From the NCBI RefSeq assembly GCF_004014805.1, contig NZ_ATDN01000005.1:1-64000 (forward strand): 64,000 nt of DNA, in the 5' to 3' direction. Under the pieces are notes generated by a model. It was not told where the DNA came from and did not search any database. It saw nothing but the letters and a program-made list of their open reading frames with translations. Source of the DNA: Mycolicibacterium elephantis DSM 44368 (lineage in GTDB: Bacteria > Actinomycetota > Actinomycetes > Mycobacteriales > Mycobacteriaceae). Below, piece after piece: positions 22,932 through 31,776 of the stretch; the stretch's first letter is position 1, and every line of letters begins with the position of its first letter. The position numbers and the translations under genes are program-made.

Positions 22932-24350
22932 TTACCTCACTTCCAGGCTCAGTAGATCGTCGACCGTCTCCCGGCGCAGGATCAGGCGGGCCCGCCCGTC
23001 GCGCACGGCCACCACGGCGGGGCGACCGATCAGGTTGTATCGGCTCGACATCGAATAGCAATATGCGCCGGTGGCCGCCACCCCGAGGAGGTCGCCCGGT
23101 TCGATGTCTTCGGGCACCCACGTATCGCGTACCACGATATCGCCGCTCTCGCAGTGCTTTCCGACAATCCGCCCGAGCGTCGGTGCGGAGTCGCTGGTCC
23201 GGGACACGAGTCGGGCGTCGTATTCGGCGTCGTAGAGCGACGTGCGGATGTTGTCGCTCATCCCGCCGTCGACGCTGACGTAGCGGCGGTACTTGTCGGA
23301 TGCGACGGCGACGTCCTTGACCGTGCCCACCCGATACAGGGTGATGGTGCCGGGGCCGGCGATCGCGCGGCCGGGTTCGACGACCAACCGGGGGGTGGGC
23401 AGCCCGACTGCCGCTGACTCGTCGCGGACAATGGCGCTCAGTTTGGCGGCGAGTTCGGCCACCGGCGGCGGGTCGTCGTGCGGCAGATACGAGATACCCA
23501 ATCCCCCACCGAGGTCGACGGTCGACATCTGTGACGTCTTGTCGACGCCGAACTCGGCGACGACGTCACGCAGCAGCCCGATGACGCGGTGCGCGGCCAG
23601 TTCGAAGCCTGCGACGTCGAAGATCTGGGAGCCGATGTGGCTGTGCAGGCCGACCAGCCGCAGATGGTCGGTGGCGAAAACCCGGCGCACCGCCTCCATC
23701 GCCGCGCCGGTCGCCAACGACAGGCCGAACTTCTGGTCTTCGTGCGCGGTCGAGATGAATTCGTGGGTGTGGGCTTCGACGCCGACGGTGACCCGCACCA
23801 GGACATCCTGTACGACGCCTGCCGCACCGGCGATCTCGTCGAGGCGGTCGATCTCGATCATCGAGTCCACGACGATGTGTCCGACGCCGGCCTTGACGGC
23901 GGCGGTCAGCTCATCGATGGATTTGTTGTTGCCGTGCAACGCGATCCGCTCGGCGGGAAAGCCCGCGTGCAGGGCGACGGCGAGCTCACCGCCGCTGGCG
24001 ACGTCGAGCGCAAGACCTTCCTCGTCGACCCAGCGGGCGATCTCGGTGCACAGGAACGCCTTGGCGGCGTAGCGCACGTTCTCTCCCCCGCCGAAGGCTG
24101 CCGCCATCTCGCGGCAGCGGGAACGGAAGTCGTCCTCGTCGATCACGAAGACCGGCGTGCCGAACTCCGCGGCGATGTCGGTGACCGGCACCCCCGCGAT
24201 GGACACCACGCCGTCGGCGCCGCGAACAGCGTTGCGGGGCCACACATTCGGTGCGAGCATGAGAAGTTCATCCGAGGTCTGCGGCCGTGGCGGGGCGCCG
24301 CCGTGGTGCACCTCTTCGGCATGGCGGGGTCCGGCGGGATGGGCGATCAC
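22932..24350 (-). CDS. lysA: Diaminopimelate decarboxylase
   Basis: This enzyme decarboxylates meso-diaminopimelate to lysine with PLP. The 472-residue protein shows the PLP-lysine segment RYAAKAFLC, the [12 protein letters not shown] loop, the PLP phosphate-binding [11 protein letters not shown] and the CESGDI active-site motif. I chose the GTG at 24350, which overlaps the argS stop by 4 nt (GTGA). The resulting N-terminus ([13 protein letters not shown]) resembles mycobacterial LysA, unlike the extra upstream codons. Confidence 0.94.
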   Translation of the reverse strand: MIAHPAGPRHAEEVHHGGAPPRPQTSDELLMLAPNVWPRNAVRGADGVVSIAGVPVTDIAAEFGTPVFVIDEDDFRSRCREMAAAFGGGENVRYAAKAFLCTEIARWVDEEGLALDVASGGELAVALHAGFPAERIALHGNNKSIDELTAAVKAGVGHIVVDSMIEIDRLDEIAGAAGVVQDVLVRVTVGVEAHTHEFISTAHEDQKFGLSLATGAAMEAVRRVFATDHLRLVGLHSHIGSQIFDVAGFELAAHRVIGLLRDVVAEFGVDKTSQMSTVDLGGGLGISYLPHDDPPPVAELAAKLSAIVRDESAAVGLPTPRLVVEPGRAIAGPGTITLYRVGTVKDVAVASDKYRRYVSVDGGMSDNIRTSLYDAEYDARLVSRTSDSAPTLGRIVGKHCESGDIVVRDTWVPEDIEPGDLLGVAATGAYCYSMSSRYNLIGRPAVVAVRDGRARLILRRETVDDLLSLEVR

Positions 24351-25999
24351 ATGCGCTCCGGTGCGGTGACGCCGAGGATGCCGAGGCCGTTGGCGATGAC
24401 CTGGCGGGTGGCCTGGCACAGCGCCAGCCGGGCCCCGTGCAACTCGTTCGGCGCTTCCTCTCCTTGCGGCAGCACCCGGCAGGAGTCGTAGAACCGGTGG
24501 TAGTCGCCTGCCAGGTCCTCGAGATAGCGCGACACCCGATGCGGTTCACGCAGGGTCGCAGCGGTTTTCAGCACGCGCGGGAACTCGCCGATGTTGCGGA
24601 TCAGCGTGCCTTCCTTGTCATGGGTCAGCAGTTCCAGGTGCGAGGTGTCGGCGGAGACACCGAGCTCGACGGCGTTGCGGGCCAGGGCACACAGCCGCGC
24701 GTGGGCGTATTGCACGTAATAGACCGGGTTTTCGTTGGACGCCGAGGACCACAGCTCGAGGTCGATGTCGATCGGGGTGTCCACCGACGACCGGATCAGG
24801 GAATAGCGCGCGGCGTCGACGCCGATGGCCTCGACGAGGTCGTCGAGCGTGATCACCGTGCCCGCCCGCTTGCTCATCCGCACCGGCTGGCCGTCGCGGA
24901 CCAGGTTGACCATCTGCCCGATGAGCACCTCGACGGTGGCGGGGTCCTCACCGAGCGCCGCGGCGACGGCCTTGAGCCGGGCGATGTAGCCGTGATGGTC
25001 GGCGCCGAGCATGTAGATGCACAGGTCGAACCCGCGCTCACGCTTGTCGAGGTAGTAGGCGATGTCGGCGGCGATGTAGGCCGGGGCGCCGTCGCTCTTG
25101 ATGACGACCCGGTCCTTGTCGTCGCCGTAGTCGGTGGTGCGCAGCCAGACCGCGCCGTCCTTTTCGTAGATGCTGCCCGCCTCGCGGAGCCTGGCGATGG
25201 CCTGCTCGACGCGGCCGGAGGTGTGCATCGAGTCTTCGTGGGTGTAGACGTCGAAGTCGGTGCCGAAGTCGTGCAGCGACTGCTTGATGTGACTGAACAT
25301 CAGGTCGACGCCGATCGCGCGGAACGTCTCGCGCATCTGGTCATCCGGCAGGCTCAGCGCGTCGGGCTCCTTGGTGAGCACCTGCGCGGCGATGTCCTTG
25401 ATGTAGTCGCCTGCGTACCCGTCCTCGGGCGTGGGCTCGCCCTTGGCGGCGGCGATCAACGAGTTGGTGAACCGGTCGATCTGGGCGCCGTGGTCGTTGA
25501 AGTAGTACTCGCGGGTGACATCGGCGCCCTGGGTGGACAGCAGCCGGCCCAGCGCGTCGCCAACCGCGGCCCACCGGGTGCCGCCGATGTGGATCGGCCC
25601 GGTGGGGTTCGCCGAGACGAACTCGAGGTTGATCCGCTGGCCCTTGAGCGCGTCGGAATGCCCGTAGCGCGCCCCGGCGGCCAGCACGTTGCTGACGATG
25701 GTGTTCTGCGCGGACGTTTCCAGGCGCAGGTTGACGAACCCGGGCCCGGCGACGTCGGCGGCGGCGATGCCGTCGTGGGCGGCGAGCGCGGTGGCCAGCC
25801 ACCCGGCCAGCTCACGCGGGTTGACCCCAACCCTCTTGCCGAGCTGCAGGGCGAGGTTGGTGGCGTAGTCGCCGTGCTCGGGGTTGCGCGGACGCTCGAC
25901 CGTGACGGTGGCCGGCAGGGCGGAAGTGTCCAGGCCACGCTCGGCCAGCACCGCGGCGGTGGTGGTCTTGAGCAGCTCGGCGAGGTCAGCGGGGGTCAC
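24347..25999 (-). CDS. argS: Arginyl-tRNA synthetase
   Basis: This class I synthetase charges tRNA-Arg. The 550-residue protein has the N-terminal additional domain, the HIGH-like motif ([15 protein letters not shown]), the KMSK-like [14 protein letters not shown] and a C-terminal DALR anticodon-binding domain ([14 protein letters not shown] onward). It starts the argS-lysA-hom-thrC-thrB operon. A tRNA-Arg gene lies just upstream on the other strand, a neat functional pairing, although that tRNA is also the integration site for the elements that follow. Confidence 0.96.
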   Translation of the reverse strand: MTPADLAELLKTTTAAVLAERGLDTSALPATVTVERPRNPEHGDYATNLALQLGKRVGVNPRELAGWLATALAAHDGIAAADVAGPGFVNLRLETSAQNTIVSNVLAAGARYGHSDALKGQRINLEFVSANPTGPIHIGGTRWAAVGDALGRLLSTQGADVTREYYFNDHGAQIDRFTNSLIAAAKGEPTPEDGYAGDYIKDIAAQVLTKEPDALSLPDDQMRETFRAIGVDLMFSHIKQSLHDFGTDFDVYTHEDSMHTSGRVEQAIARLREAGSIYEKDGAVWLRTTDYGDDKDRVVIKSDGAPAYIAADIAYYLDKRERGFDLCIYMLGADHHGYIARLKAVAAALGEDPATVEVLIGQMVNLVRDGQPVRMSKRAGTVITLDDLVEAIGVDAARYSLIRSSVDTPIDIDLELWSSASNENPVYYVQYAHARLCALARNAVELGVSADTSHLELLTHDKEGTLIRNIGEFPRVLKTAATLREPHRVSRYLEDLAGDYHRFYDSCRVLPQGEEAPNELHGARLALCQATRQVIANGLGILGVTAPERM

Positions 26000-26063
26000 G
26001 GTGGTCCATCCTATGGTCTGAGGTGGTCAGCCCCCGAATCCGTTTCCCTTGCCCGCGATGCGT

Positions 26064-26069
26064 TACGCT
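26064..26069 (+). promoter_or_regulatory. Possible -10 box for tRNA-Arg
   Basis: TACGCT lies 32 bp before the tRNA, in the 100-bp argS/tRNA divergent gap. The -35 region is weak (GTTTCC about 16 bp upstream). Confidence 0.35.
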
Positions 26070-26101
26070 GTGCTGGCCCATCGGCGCAGCATGTCATGTG
26101 C

Positions 26102-26174
26102 GCCCCCGTAGCTCAGGGGATAGAGCGTCTGCCTCCGGAGCAGAAGGCCGCAGGTTCGAATCCTGCCGGGGGCA
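26102..26174 (+). tRNA. tRNA-Arg (anticodon CCG)
   Basis: The 73-nt sequence folds as a normal cloverleaf. The acceptor stem is GCCCCCG/CGGGGGC, the D arm GCTC...GAGC, the anticodon stem TCTGC/GCAGA with loop CTCCGGA (anticodon CCG, reads CGG), and the T arm GCAGG TTCGAAT CCTGC. The discriminator base is A and CCA is encoded (26175-26177). Its 3' half is duplicated at three positions downstream and serves as the attachment site for three integrated elements. The tRNA itself remains intact. Confidence 0.97.
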
Positions 26175-26177
26175 CCA
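26147..26177 (+). repeat. att core copy 1 (attL of element A, inside tRNA-Arg)
   Basis: The 3' part of the tRNA, from GCCGCAGG through the encoded CCA. The 31 bp recur exactly at 48093-48123, and the inner 21-22 bp (TTCGAATCCTGCCGGGGGCAC) recur at 35143 and 63740. Confidence 0.93.
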
Positions 26178-26250
26178 TCTTGACCAGCACAAACACCCCA
26201 ATCAGAGGGTCGCGTGCTATCCCCGTGCGATTCCCTCCCGCCAGGTCCCG

Positions 26251-26285
26251 AGGACCACCAGCCACGCAACTGGTGGTCCTTTCGC
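26251..26285 (+). terminator. Strong hairpin terminator after tRNA-Arg
   Basis: Perfect 11-bp arms AGGACCACCAG (26251-26261) and CTGGTGGTCCT (26270-26280) with an 8-nt loop, followed by TTTCG. It stops tRNA transcription from entering element A. Confidence 0.7.
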
Positions 26286-26413
26286 GTTCAAGGCGTGGCC
26301 CAGATGCCAACACCCTGAAATGACTGAAGGCGGCTCCCCTGCCAGGGAACCGCCCTCTCGGAACTCCGCCCCCTGCCAGGGGCTTCACTCTCAGACATCA
26401 GGAGCTTAGCTCA

Positions 26414-26965
26414 GTGCGCACAAAAACAGAAGAACTCGCCCTACTCACTTCAGCCACGCTGGCCGGCTGGGACGACAACGCCCCGCCTCCGTGGAACCCG
26501 TGGGCTTACCTCGAGGCCTACCACCCCGACGTCCTCGTCACCGACGCCTACCGCCTGCCCGATCACTCGATGGGCTTGCATCTTGGCCGAAAGATCTGGC
26601 TGTGCAGGAAACTCAACCAGGCCGAACGTCGGAGCACCCTCGCGCATGAGATCGTGCACATCGAACGTGGCCCGGTCCCGTCCGACCCTGCGATGGCCGC
26701 CGCAGAGGAGCGTGTCGTCGACGAGATCGCATCGCGACGGCTAATCCGTACAGAGGATCTGGGACGGATCGCGGCTCGTTATGCCCGCCAGGCGTCGCGG
26801 GCGTGGGCTAGGCATCTGTGGGTCGATGTGCCGATGCTTCACGCGCGCCTCACGACGTTGGATGCTGTGGAGCGCAAGGAGCTCGCCGGCCTGGGTGTCG
26901 ACGTCCTTCAGCTCAAGCGACGCGAGAGACGTCTGGGGCGAATTCTCGCGGGCCTAGCGATTTAA
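26414..26965 (+). CDS. ImmA/IrrE-family metallopeptidase
   Basis: The 183-residue protein carries the zinc-protease signature HEIVHIERG (HExxH, about residues 78-82) after a basic segment, as in ImmA, the anti-repressor protease that cleaves the immunity repressor of ICEBs1-like elements. Usually an HTH repressor gene is adjacent; none is seen here, which is odd. The GTG start at 26414 follows GGAGCTTAGCTCA. The upstream region carries two copies of CCCCTGCCAGGG (around 26335 and 26372) that could be operators. It probably controls induction of element A. Confidence 0.82.
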   Translation: MRTKTEELALLTSATLAGWDDNAPPPWNPWAYLEAYHPDVLVTDAYRLPDHSMGLHLGRKIWLCRKLNQAERRSTLAHEIVHIERGPVPSDPAMAAAEERVVDEIASRRLIRTEDLGRIAARYARQASRAWARHLWVDVPMLHARLTTLDAVERKELAGLGVDVLQLKRRERRLGRILAGLAI

Positions 26966-26981
26966 GATCCGACCCCCTACA

Positions 26982-27009
26982 TCGGCCCCGTCCACTGCGG
27001 CGGGGCCGA
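26982..27009 (+). terminator. Hairpin after the ImmA-like gene
   Basis: Perfect 9-bp GC-rich arms (TCGGCCCCG at 26982-26990, CGGGGCCGA at 27001-27009) and a 10-nt loop, 17 bp after the stop codon. No U-tract follows. Confidence 0.5.
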
Positions 27010-27132
27010 CTGCTGTACCCGGCCGTCTACCACGACGGCCAGAGCCCCCAGCTGCTGCGTGGTCGTCTCGCCCATGCAGGCCCATGACCGTTTCCGCAAT
27101 GAAGGACGATCGGGCCTGCAACACTGTGGCAC

Positions 27133-27606
27133 ATGAGCGATCGCGAGACGTTGCAAGGTATGGCAGACGCCGGGGGCGAGGCCCACCAACTGAACGAGCT
27201 GTCACAGCCATTGGGGTATGCGGTGACGTTCGCCGCCGGGGGCACGCTTGGCGCCGAGGGGCCGACATACCGCCGGCTCACGGTGCACCGCATCGATCAG
27301 CCAGTCGCCAGTGGCCCGACGTTCGACACGGCCGACGAAGTACGCGCATTCCTCGATCAGCTTGCACAGCTGCCGCTGTGGCGGCTCGACCTTGACGACA
27401 ATTCGATCGAGTTCGACAGCGAGGAACTGACGATCAGGGACAAGGCGACGGGCGAATCGTTCTGTTTGAAGGGCTGGAGCTGGGGCGTGACGGGCCGCGC
27501 TGCCCGAGGGCAAAGCGCAGGCCGCTATGAAGGTGCAACCCATCTATCCGTGCGGAGTGATGAATCCCCGTCGATCGGCAAGTGGTACAAGTCCGATAAG
27601 GGCTGA
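27133..27606 (+). CDS. Hypothetical protein of element A
   Basis: The 157-residue product is acidic and soluble, with no motif that I recognise. A run of beta-strand-like segments (YRRLTVHRIDQPV, LWRLDLDDNSIEF) suggests a compact beta-rich domain. It sits on the plus strand in the left, accessory end of element A, after the ImmA-like gene, and is followed 12 bp later by a broken gene. Its function could be cargo or control; there is no evidence for either. Confidence 0.6.
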   Translation: MSDRETLQGMADAGGEAHQLNELSQPLGYAVTFAAGGTLGAEGPTYRRLTVHRIDQPVASGPTFDTADEVRAFLDQLAQLPLWRLDLDDNSIEFDSEELTIRDKATGESFCLKGWSWGVTGRAARGQSAGRYEGATHLSVRSDESPSIGKWYKSDKG

Positions 27607-27618
27607 CCGGACTATCGA

Positions 27619-28360
27619 ATGTGCACCGTTGATTGGGGTCTCGTGGTCAGCGCTCTTGCCGCGATCGGTTCGATCGGCGCTGCGCTCGCCGCGCTATACA
27701 TTGCGACCAGGGACCGCAAAGAACGGGCGCGCGAACGACTTGCCGCGAATGAAGCCGAAGCGAAGTTGATTTTCGCGGGAATGACCGCCAGTTACCCTCC
27801 CAATGCCAGCCTCAGAGGGAAAGTCGAGGACAGGTACGGCGAAAAAGTCGAAGCTTGTCGATCGGATCATCGAGGGTCAGATAGGCCGCGTAGCGGGTCA
27901 GGCGATAGTCAGTCTGTGGCCTTCCACCTGTGTTTTTCGGTGTAGACCGAAAAACCTGGAAGAGGACTAATACGACACACACCCGGCGTATCTGATGTGG
28001 CTGGTGAATCACAGTGAGAGGCCGATTCTCGACGTGACTGTTATCGCCTGCGAGATGCGCTCCGACGCCACTGCAGTAGCAGTGCTGCCCGATGATTCGG
28101 AGTCACTTCAGATTGTGAAGCCGGAGAAGGAGTCTCGCACTGCCGGCGTCAAGTTCTTCTCCGCAGACGGAATCCGCCTACCGCATGAGAGGAACGTGTC
28201 TGAGGGCTCTGGCGTGAATTCGTGGCCGGGGCATGAGGAATTGGACCTCGTCGGATGGTTGGGATTTACCGACGTCGACGGCAATCGATGGGCGCGGTCG
28301 AGCGAAGGTGAGCTTCGCCTGATAACGAAACCCTCTGATATACGGCGTCTTATCCGCTGA
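27619..28360 (+). pseudogene. Frameshifted membrane-protein gene
   Basis: The 5' part (27619 to about 27830) encodes a transmembrane helix (VVSALAAIGSIGAALAALYIA) followed by a basic linker. The 3' part (27995-28360, a different frame) encodes a 121-residue beta-rich domain starting YLMWLVNHSERPILDVTV. Together they look like one protein of about 230 residues, broken by at least one frameshift and by about 130 bp of unrelated sequence that contains a TTTTTCGGT/ACCGAAAAA hairpin (about 27932-27953). The 3' end overlaps the convergent terminase gene by 11 bp. Two separate small genes remain possible but less likely. Confidence 0.55.
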
Positions 28361-28826
28361 ATGGGTTGTTTTCGTCGTCGCCCGCGGTCAGGTTCGCGGC
28401 GTTGATGCGCGACTCAGCGGACGCAGTCAGCCCGAACTCGTGGGCGAACAAGAGCATCTGCCGCGCGGCGTCGTGGGCGATCCGCAACGCTGGATGCTGA
28501 TAGCGCCGGCCGCTGTCCTCGTTGACCAGAACCGCACCCTCACGCCGGTATTGGAGTGTGGCCTCGACGAACCGTGACCACGCCTCGCAGTAGGCGGTGA
28601 GCGTGGCGCGGTCCTCGGGCTTGATGACGTCCAGGCGCTCGAGGCCGGGCACCACGCGCCGCCATTCGGCTTTGGCTTCGCGTGACAGCCAGGTCGGCGG
28701 GTTGGGTGCCTCACGGCGGAACGGTGGCGGCGGTGCGACGGGTCGGCCGCCGCTGTCGCGGCCCTCGCTGCGGCCGTTGAGCAGCAGCAGTTTGGCCGGT
28801 CGTGCTGCTGGTCCTCGCTCTCCCAC
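28350..28826 (-). CDS. Phage terminase small subunit, P27 family
   Basis: The small terminase recognises phage DNA for packaging. The 158-residue protein has the P27-family layout: a basic/proline N-terminus (MGERGPAARPAKLLLLNGR), then PPTWLSREAKAEWRRVVPGLERLDVIKPEDRATL, and a helical C-terminus. The GTG start at 28826 has AGGAG upstream. It follows the protease-capsid gene in the same direction. There is no partner large subunit in element A, so it would have to redirect the terminase of a helper phage, as small terminases of phage satellites do. Confidence 0.87.
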   Translation of the reverse strand: MGERGPAARPAKLLLLNGRSEGRDSGGRPVAPPPPFRREAPNPPTWLSREAKAEWRRVVPGLERLDVIKPEDRATLTAYCEAWSRFVEATLQYRREGAVLVNEDSGRRYQHPALRIAHDAARQMLLFAHEFGLTASAESRINAANLTAGDDENNPFSG

Positions 28827-28910
28827 GTTGCTTACTCCTGTTCCCCCGGCGGGGGCGGCGGGCCGGGGTGTCCGACGAGGAGGTCACCCACGCGGCCCGC
28901 CGCACGGTCA

Positions 28911-30620
28911 TCACTCGCCGGCGGTCGCGACCTCAACAACCCCGAGCGGCCGGTACACGGACAGCCCGAAACGGCCTTCCGTACGGCACCGCACATAGTT
29001 CGCGGTGAAGTCAGAGCCCACCGCGTCCGACCAGCGGGTGTCGATCATGCCGTCGTGGTCGACGCTGACACTGTTGCGTTCGAGCAGGACGGCGGTGTCC
29101 GCGGGCAGCACCGTGGACACGACCGCCTGCACACCCCACAACCGCCGCGCCGTGCGATCAATCGGCACACCGCGATAGTCGACCGCGTTCGTTGTGGCTG
29201 CACTGAGCTCGATCGCCTCCCAGTCGGCCGCCGACAGGATCAGCACATCGGCCGAGAGCCCTTGGCTCTCTAGCTTCGTGATGCCCTTGCGCACCGATGT
29301 CAGGATGTCGGTGTCGAACGTCTGCGCTTGGATGCCCGACGTGGTGAGGATCCCTGTCAGGTTCGGCGGGGTGCCGTCGCCGTTGAGCACCTGGTCCTCG
29401 ACCGCCACACGCAACCCATACAGCATCTCGGACTCGACGAACATCTCCAGATTCGCGTTGTCGCTGAGGGTGTAGTGCCCGATCTGCTCGCTGACGTGGG
29501 CGATGACTTCAAGCTTCGAGGGCACGTCATCGACGGTGTAGACCGATGTGGGTTTGGTGCCGCCCTCGGCGACCGGCGCAGCGTTGTTCGTGCGCACCGT
29601 CTGCCGCAGGAACGAGTAGTTCGGCGCGACCACGCGCGCCGGCAGCACGTCGAGGATCGACACCGGAGGCTTGCCCATCTGCTGAACCTCGGGCAGCATC
29701 ACGACACCCGTGCTGACAGCGCCGTTCGCCAGTAGCGCCTTCACACCACCCTTGCCGATGACCTTGCGCGCCAACGCCTTGGCATGCTTGCCGGTCAACG
29801 CAAGGTGCTGCGTGGCCGCGGGCTCGTCGCCACCGGCCGCATCGTCGGGCGGCCCGCCAATACTGGCGGCGAGCGCCTTCGCCTGGGCCTTGACGTCGAG
29901 GTCGGCCTTCTCGCGGGCGATCGCGGCGTCGAGGCCCTTCGCCTTCTCGGTGGCTTCCTCCACGCGTTCGGCTTCCTCGGCAGTCAGATCGCGCTGCAGT
30001 CCATCGGCGGTGTCGAGGATCGTCTTGACGAGAGCGAGCTGGCTGTCGCGGTCCTTGGTCAGGGTGTCGAGTCGAGCGCTGGTCGCCATGGTGTTCTCTT
30101 TCTGGTAGCGCTCGGCGGCGGCGCGCGCCAGCGCCGAGCGAATGTGAGTTGTGGACCGGGCCGCCGTCTTGACCGCGCCGATGCGAGCGCGGTCGTTGGC
30201 GCCGCGGGCCACGACGGAGACCTCGATCAGCTCGAGGTCGGTCAGCTCGTGGCCGGCGGCCGTCTTGGTCGAGTTGCGGATGGCATAGCCGATGCTCAAG
30301 CCGCCGATGCGGCGGCCCTTGACGTTTCGGTACGCGGCCGCGCCGTGCTCGGTATCGAGGTCGAACTTGCCGGTGATCTGCAAACCCTCGGCTGTCTCGG
30401 CGGCTTCGATGACGTCGCCGACGTAGTTGCGTGGGTCGTCTGCCTTGTGTTCCCACAGCAGCGGAATCGGCTGCCCGCCAGCCAACGACTTAGTGAATGC
30501 GCCACGGCGCACAATGTCGCCGTGCGCGTCGAGGTTGTCGAACACCGACGCCAAACCGGTAAACGTGCCGGTAGAGTCGTCGGCCGCCTTGATCGACAAC
30601 GCAACAGACTTACGTTGCAT
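28911..30620 (-). CDS. Prohead protease fused to HK97-type major capsid protein
   Basis: Residues 1-165 form an HK97-type (S78) prohead protease with the catalytic His in LLWEHKADD (about 58) and Ser in GGLSIGYAI (about 109). Residues 175-250 form a charged coiled coil (scaffold-like delta domain). The rest is an HK97-fold capsid protein (VMLPEVQQMG..., ending FGLSVYRPLGVVEVA). Such protease-capsid fusions occur in phages and in phiRv-type elements, where one polypeptide self-processes during head assembly. Total length is 569 residues. A GAGG sequence precedes the ATG at 30620. With TerS this gives element A the means to build its own head but no tail. Confidence 0.9.
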   Translation of the reverse strand: MQRKSVALSIKAADDSTGTFTGLASVFDNLDAHGDIVRRGAFTKSLAGGQPIPLLWEHKADDPRNYVGDVIEAAETAEGLQITGKFDLDTEHGAAAYRNVKGRRIGGLSIGYAIRNSTKTAAGHELTDLELIEVSVVARGANDRARIGAVKTAARSTTHIRSALARAAAERYQKENTMATSARLDTLTKDRDSQLALVKTILDTADGLQRDLTAEEAERVEEATEKAKGLDAAIAREKADLDVKAQAKALAASIGGPPDDAAGGDEPAATQHLALTGKHAKALARKVIGKGGVKALLANGAVSTGVVMLPEVQQMGKPPVSILDVLPARVVAPNYSFLRQTVRTNNAAPVAEGGTKPTSVYTVDDVPSKLEVIAHVSEQIGHYTLSDNANLEMFVESEMLYGLRVAVEDQVLNGDGTPPNLTGILTTSGIQAQTFDTDILTSVRKGITKLESQGLSADVLILSAADWEAIELSAATTNAVDYRGVPIDRTARRLWGVQAVVSTVLPADTAVLLERNSVSVDHDGMIDTRWSDAVGSDFTANYVRCRTEGRFGLSVYRPLGVVEVATAGE

Positions 30621-30797
30621 GAGCTGCCCTCTCGGACAATGGAATTGGAGGGATCAACAACGAGACACGGCCGCGAACGCTGGCGGTGCTCGCTGGATCG
30701 TCTTGCGGGCTGGCTGGCGGGGCGCAATTCGGGCCCGGCCGCCACGCTGGCTGACTCTCCGACCGCAACGATAGCACCCGATGCCGACGACACGCGT

Positions 30798-30971
30798 TCA
30801 TCGCGGCGGCCTGTCGTGCCACACACGGTCGCTCCACTGCGCTGCGGTGTCCTCGGGAACCTCGGCGTACTCCGGCCGGTCAAACGGGCCTTCACCCCGC
30901 CGAATCGGCACTTCCACCATGCGCGACCGCTGCTCCTCGGCGGCGTCCTGGTCCACCGGCTCACTCATCAT
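30798..30971 (-). CDS. Small hypothetical protein of element A
   Basis: A 57-residue acidic product (MMSEPVDQDAAEEQRS..., ending SDRVWHDRPPR) whose ATG overlaps the stop of the upstream gene in the pattern ATGATGAG. Tight coupling supports it as a real gene; the longer frame from 31034 is less likely. No domain is recognised. It precedes the capsid gene by 177 bp. Confidence 0.5.
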   Translation of the reverse strand: MMSEPVDQDAAEEQRSRMVEVPIRRGEGPFDRPEYAEVPEDTAAQWSDRVWHDRPPR

Positions 30972-31230
30972 CAGACTCGTGCAACGACGCATCGAGCGCA
31001 GCCATCTGCAACGTCTTGCGGGCGTTCGCTTCACCCGCCACCGTCACAAGCAGGTTCACGTAGACGCCGGCAAGCGCACTGAACGCGCCATGCCAACCGC
31101 CCGGCGTGGCCTCGATCTCGTCGCCGGCCTTGTCCGTGGCCTCACGGTCGCCATCGAACGCCGCCAGCAGGATTTGAGCGAGTCGCCGCTGATCTGCGGC
31201 GGGTATCCGGTCGTCGTCAGGCTGGGACAT
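30961..31230 (-). CDS. Small hypothetical protein of element A
   Basis: An 89-residue, acidic, mainly helical product (DDRIPAADQRRLAQILLAAFDGD...). Proteins of this size and character occur between the replication and head genes of phiRv-like elements, but I cannot name the family. It is coupled to the next small gene by overlapping stop and start codons. Confidence 0.6.
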   Translation of the reverse strand: MSQPDDDRIPAADQRRLAQILLAAFDGDREATDKAGDEIEATPGGWHGAFSALAGVYVNLLVTVAGEANARKTLQMAALDASLHESDDE

Positions 31231-31446
31231 GTCGAGTTGCCTCCTCGGTGTCGGAAAACGGGTTCAAAACTTGAGCGCGTGAAAGCAAGCGCACCGCGGC
31301 GCGGGGCGTTTGAGCTGGTCACAGAGATTTTGCCCCCCTCTATACCCTCTGACCTGCGGTAGGTCATGGGCGGGCGTTGCGCAGAAAGCAACACCCCCTG
31401 CAGCACCCTCTGGGTGACGCAGGCCCAAGGCCCCAAGACCCCGTCG

Positions 31447-31638
31447 TCACGGCGCCAAACCTCGGGCTCGCAGGTTCGCCAGTGTCGGGCAGGTCTGGTC
31501 GTGGCGGACTTCGACGATCCAGAGGCCTGGGCGCATCTGGATGGGGTCGACGGTGCTGAGGCAGTCGGGGCAGCGTTTGGCTGCGGCCAGGGCTCGCACG
31601 TTGGCGGGCACGTGTTGGCGGCGCTCACGGCGGTTCAT
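31447..31638 (-). CDS. Small zinc-binding-like protein of element A
   Basis: The 63-residue product starts MNRRERRQHVP and has one CPDC pair and a later HDQTCP, consistent with a small zinc finger. I chose the internal ATG at 31638 because upstream codons run through the iteron repeats. It lies just downstream of the iteron cluster, between replication and head genes. Confidence 0.5.
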   Translation of the reverse strand: MNRRERRQHVPANVRALAAAKRCPDCLSTVDPIQMRPGLWIVEVRHDQTCPTLANLRARGLAP

Positions 31639-31655
31639 GGGCCACCGCCGGGCTG

Positions 31656-31776
31656 ACTGTGCCGTGGCACAGTGACGGTCGTTCTGCGGCCAGTGTGTGT
31701 GCCAGTGTGCCTTATACACACACTGGCACACTCACTTTCACTGTGCTGGCACACTGGCGGCACACTCCGGCACACT
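31656..31776. repeat. Iteron cluster, candidate replication origin of element A
   Basis: At least seven copies of the octamer GGCACACT or GGCACAGT occur in both orientations: 31656-31663 and 31704-31711 (reverse), 31666-31673, 31725-31732, 31748-31755, 31759-31766 and 31769-31776 (forward), with a variant at 31692-31703. The cluster includes a long inverted pair (AGTGTGTGTGCC / CACACACTGGCACA) and overlaps the 3' end of the RepA-like ATPase gene. Iterons directly beside the replication gene are a hallmark of satellite and plasmid origins. Confidence 0.7.

Noticed and set aside
24287..26323. 678-codon plus-strand open frame across argS and the tRNA
   Set aside because: It overlaps a tRNA and lies antisense to argS; not a real gene.
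31656..31776. Short repeats considered as a CRISPR array
   Set aside because: Repeats are 8 bp, in both orientations and irregularly spaced; there are no cas genes. They fit iterons.
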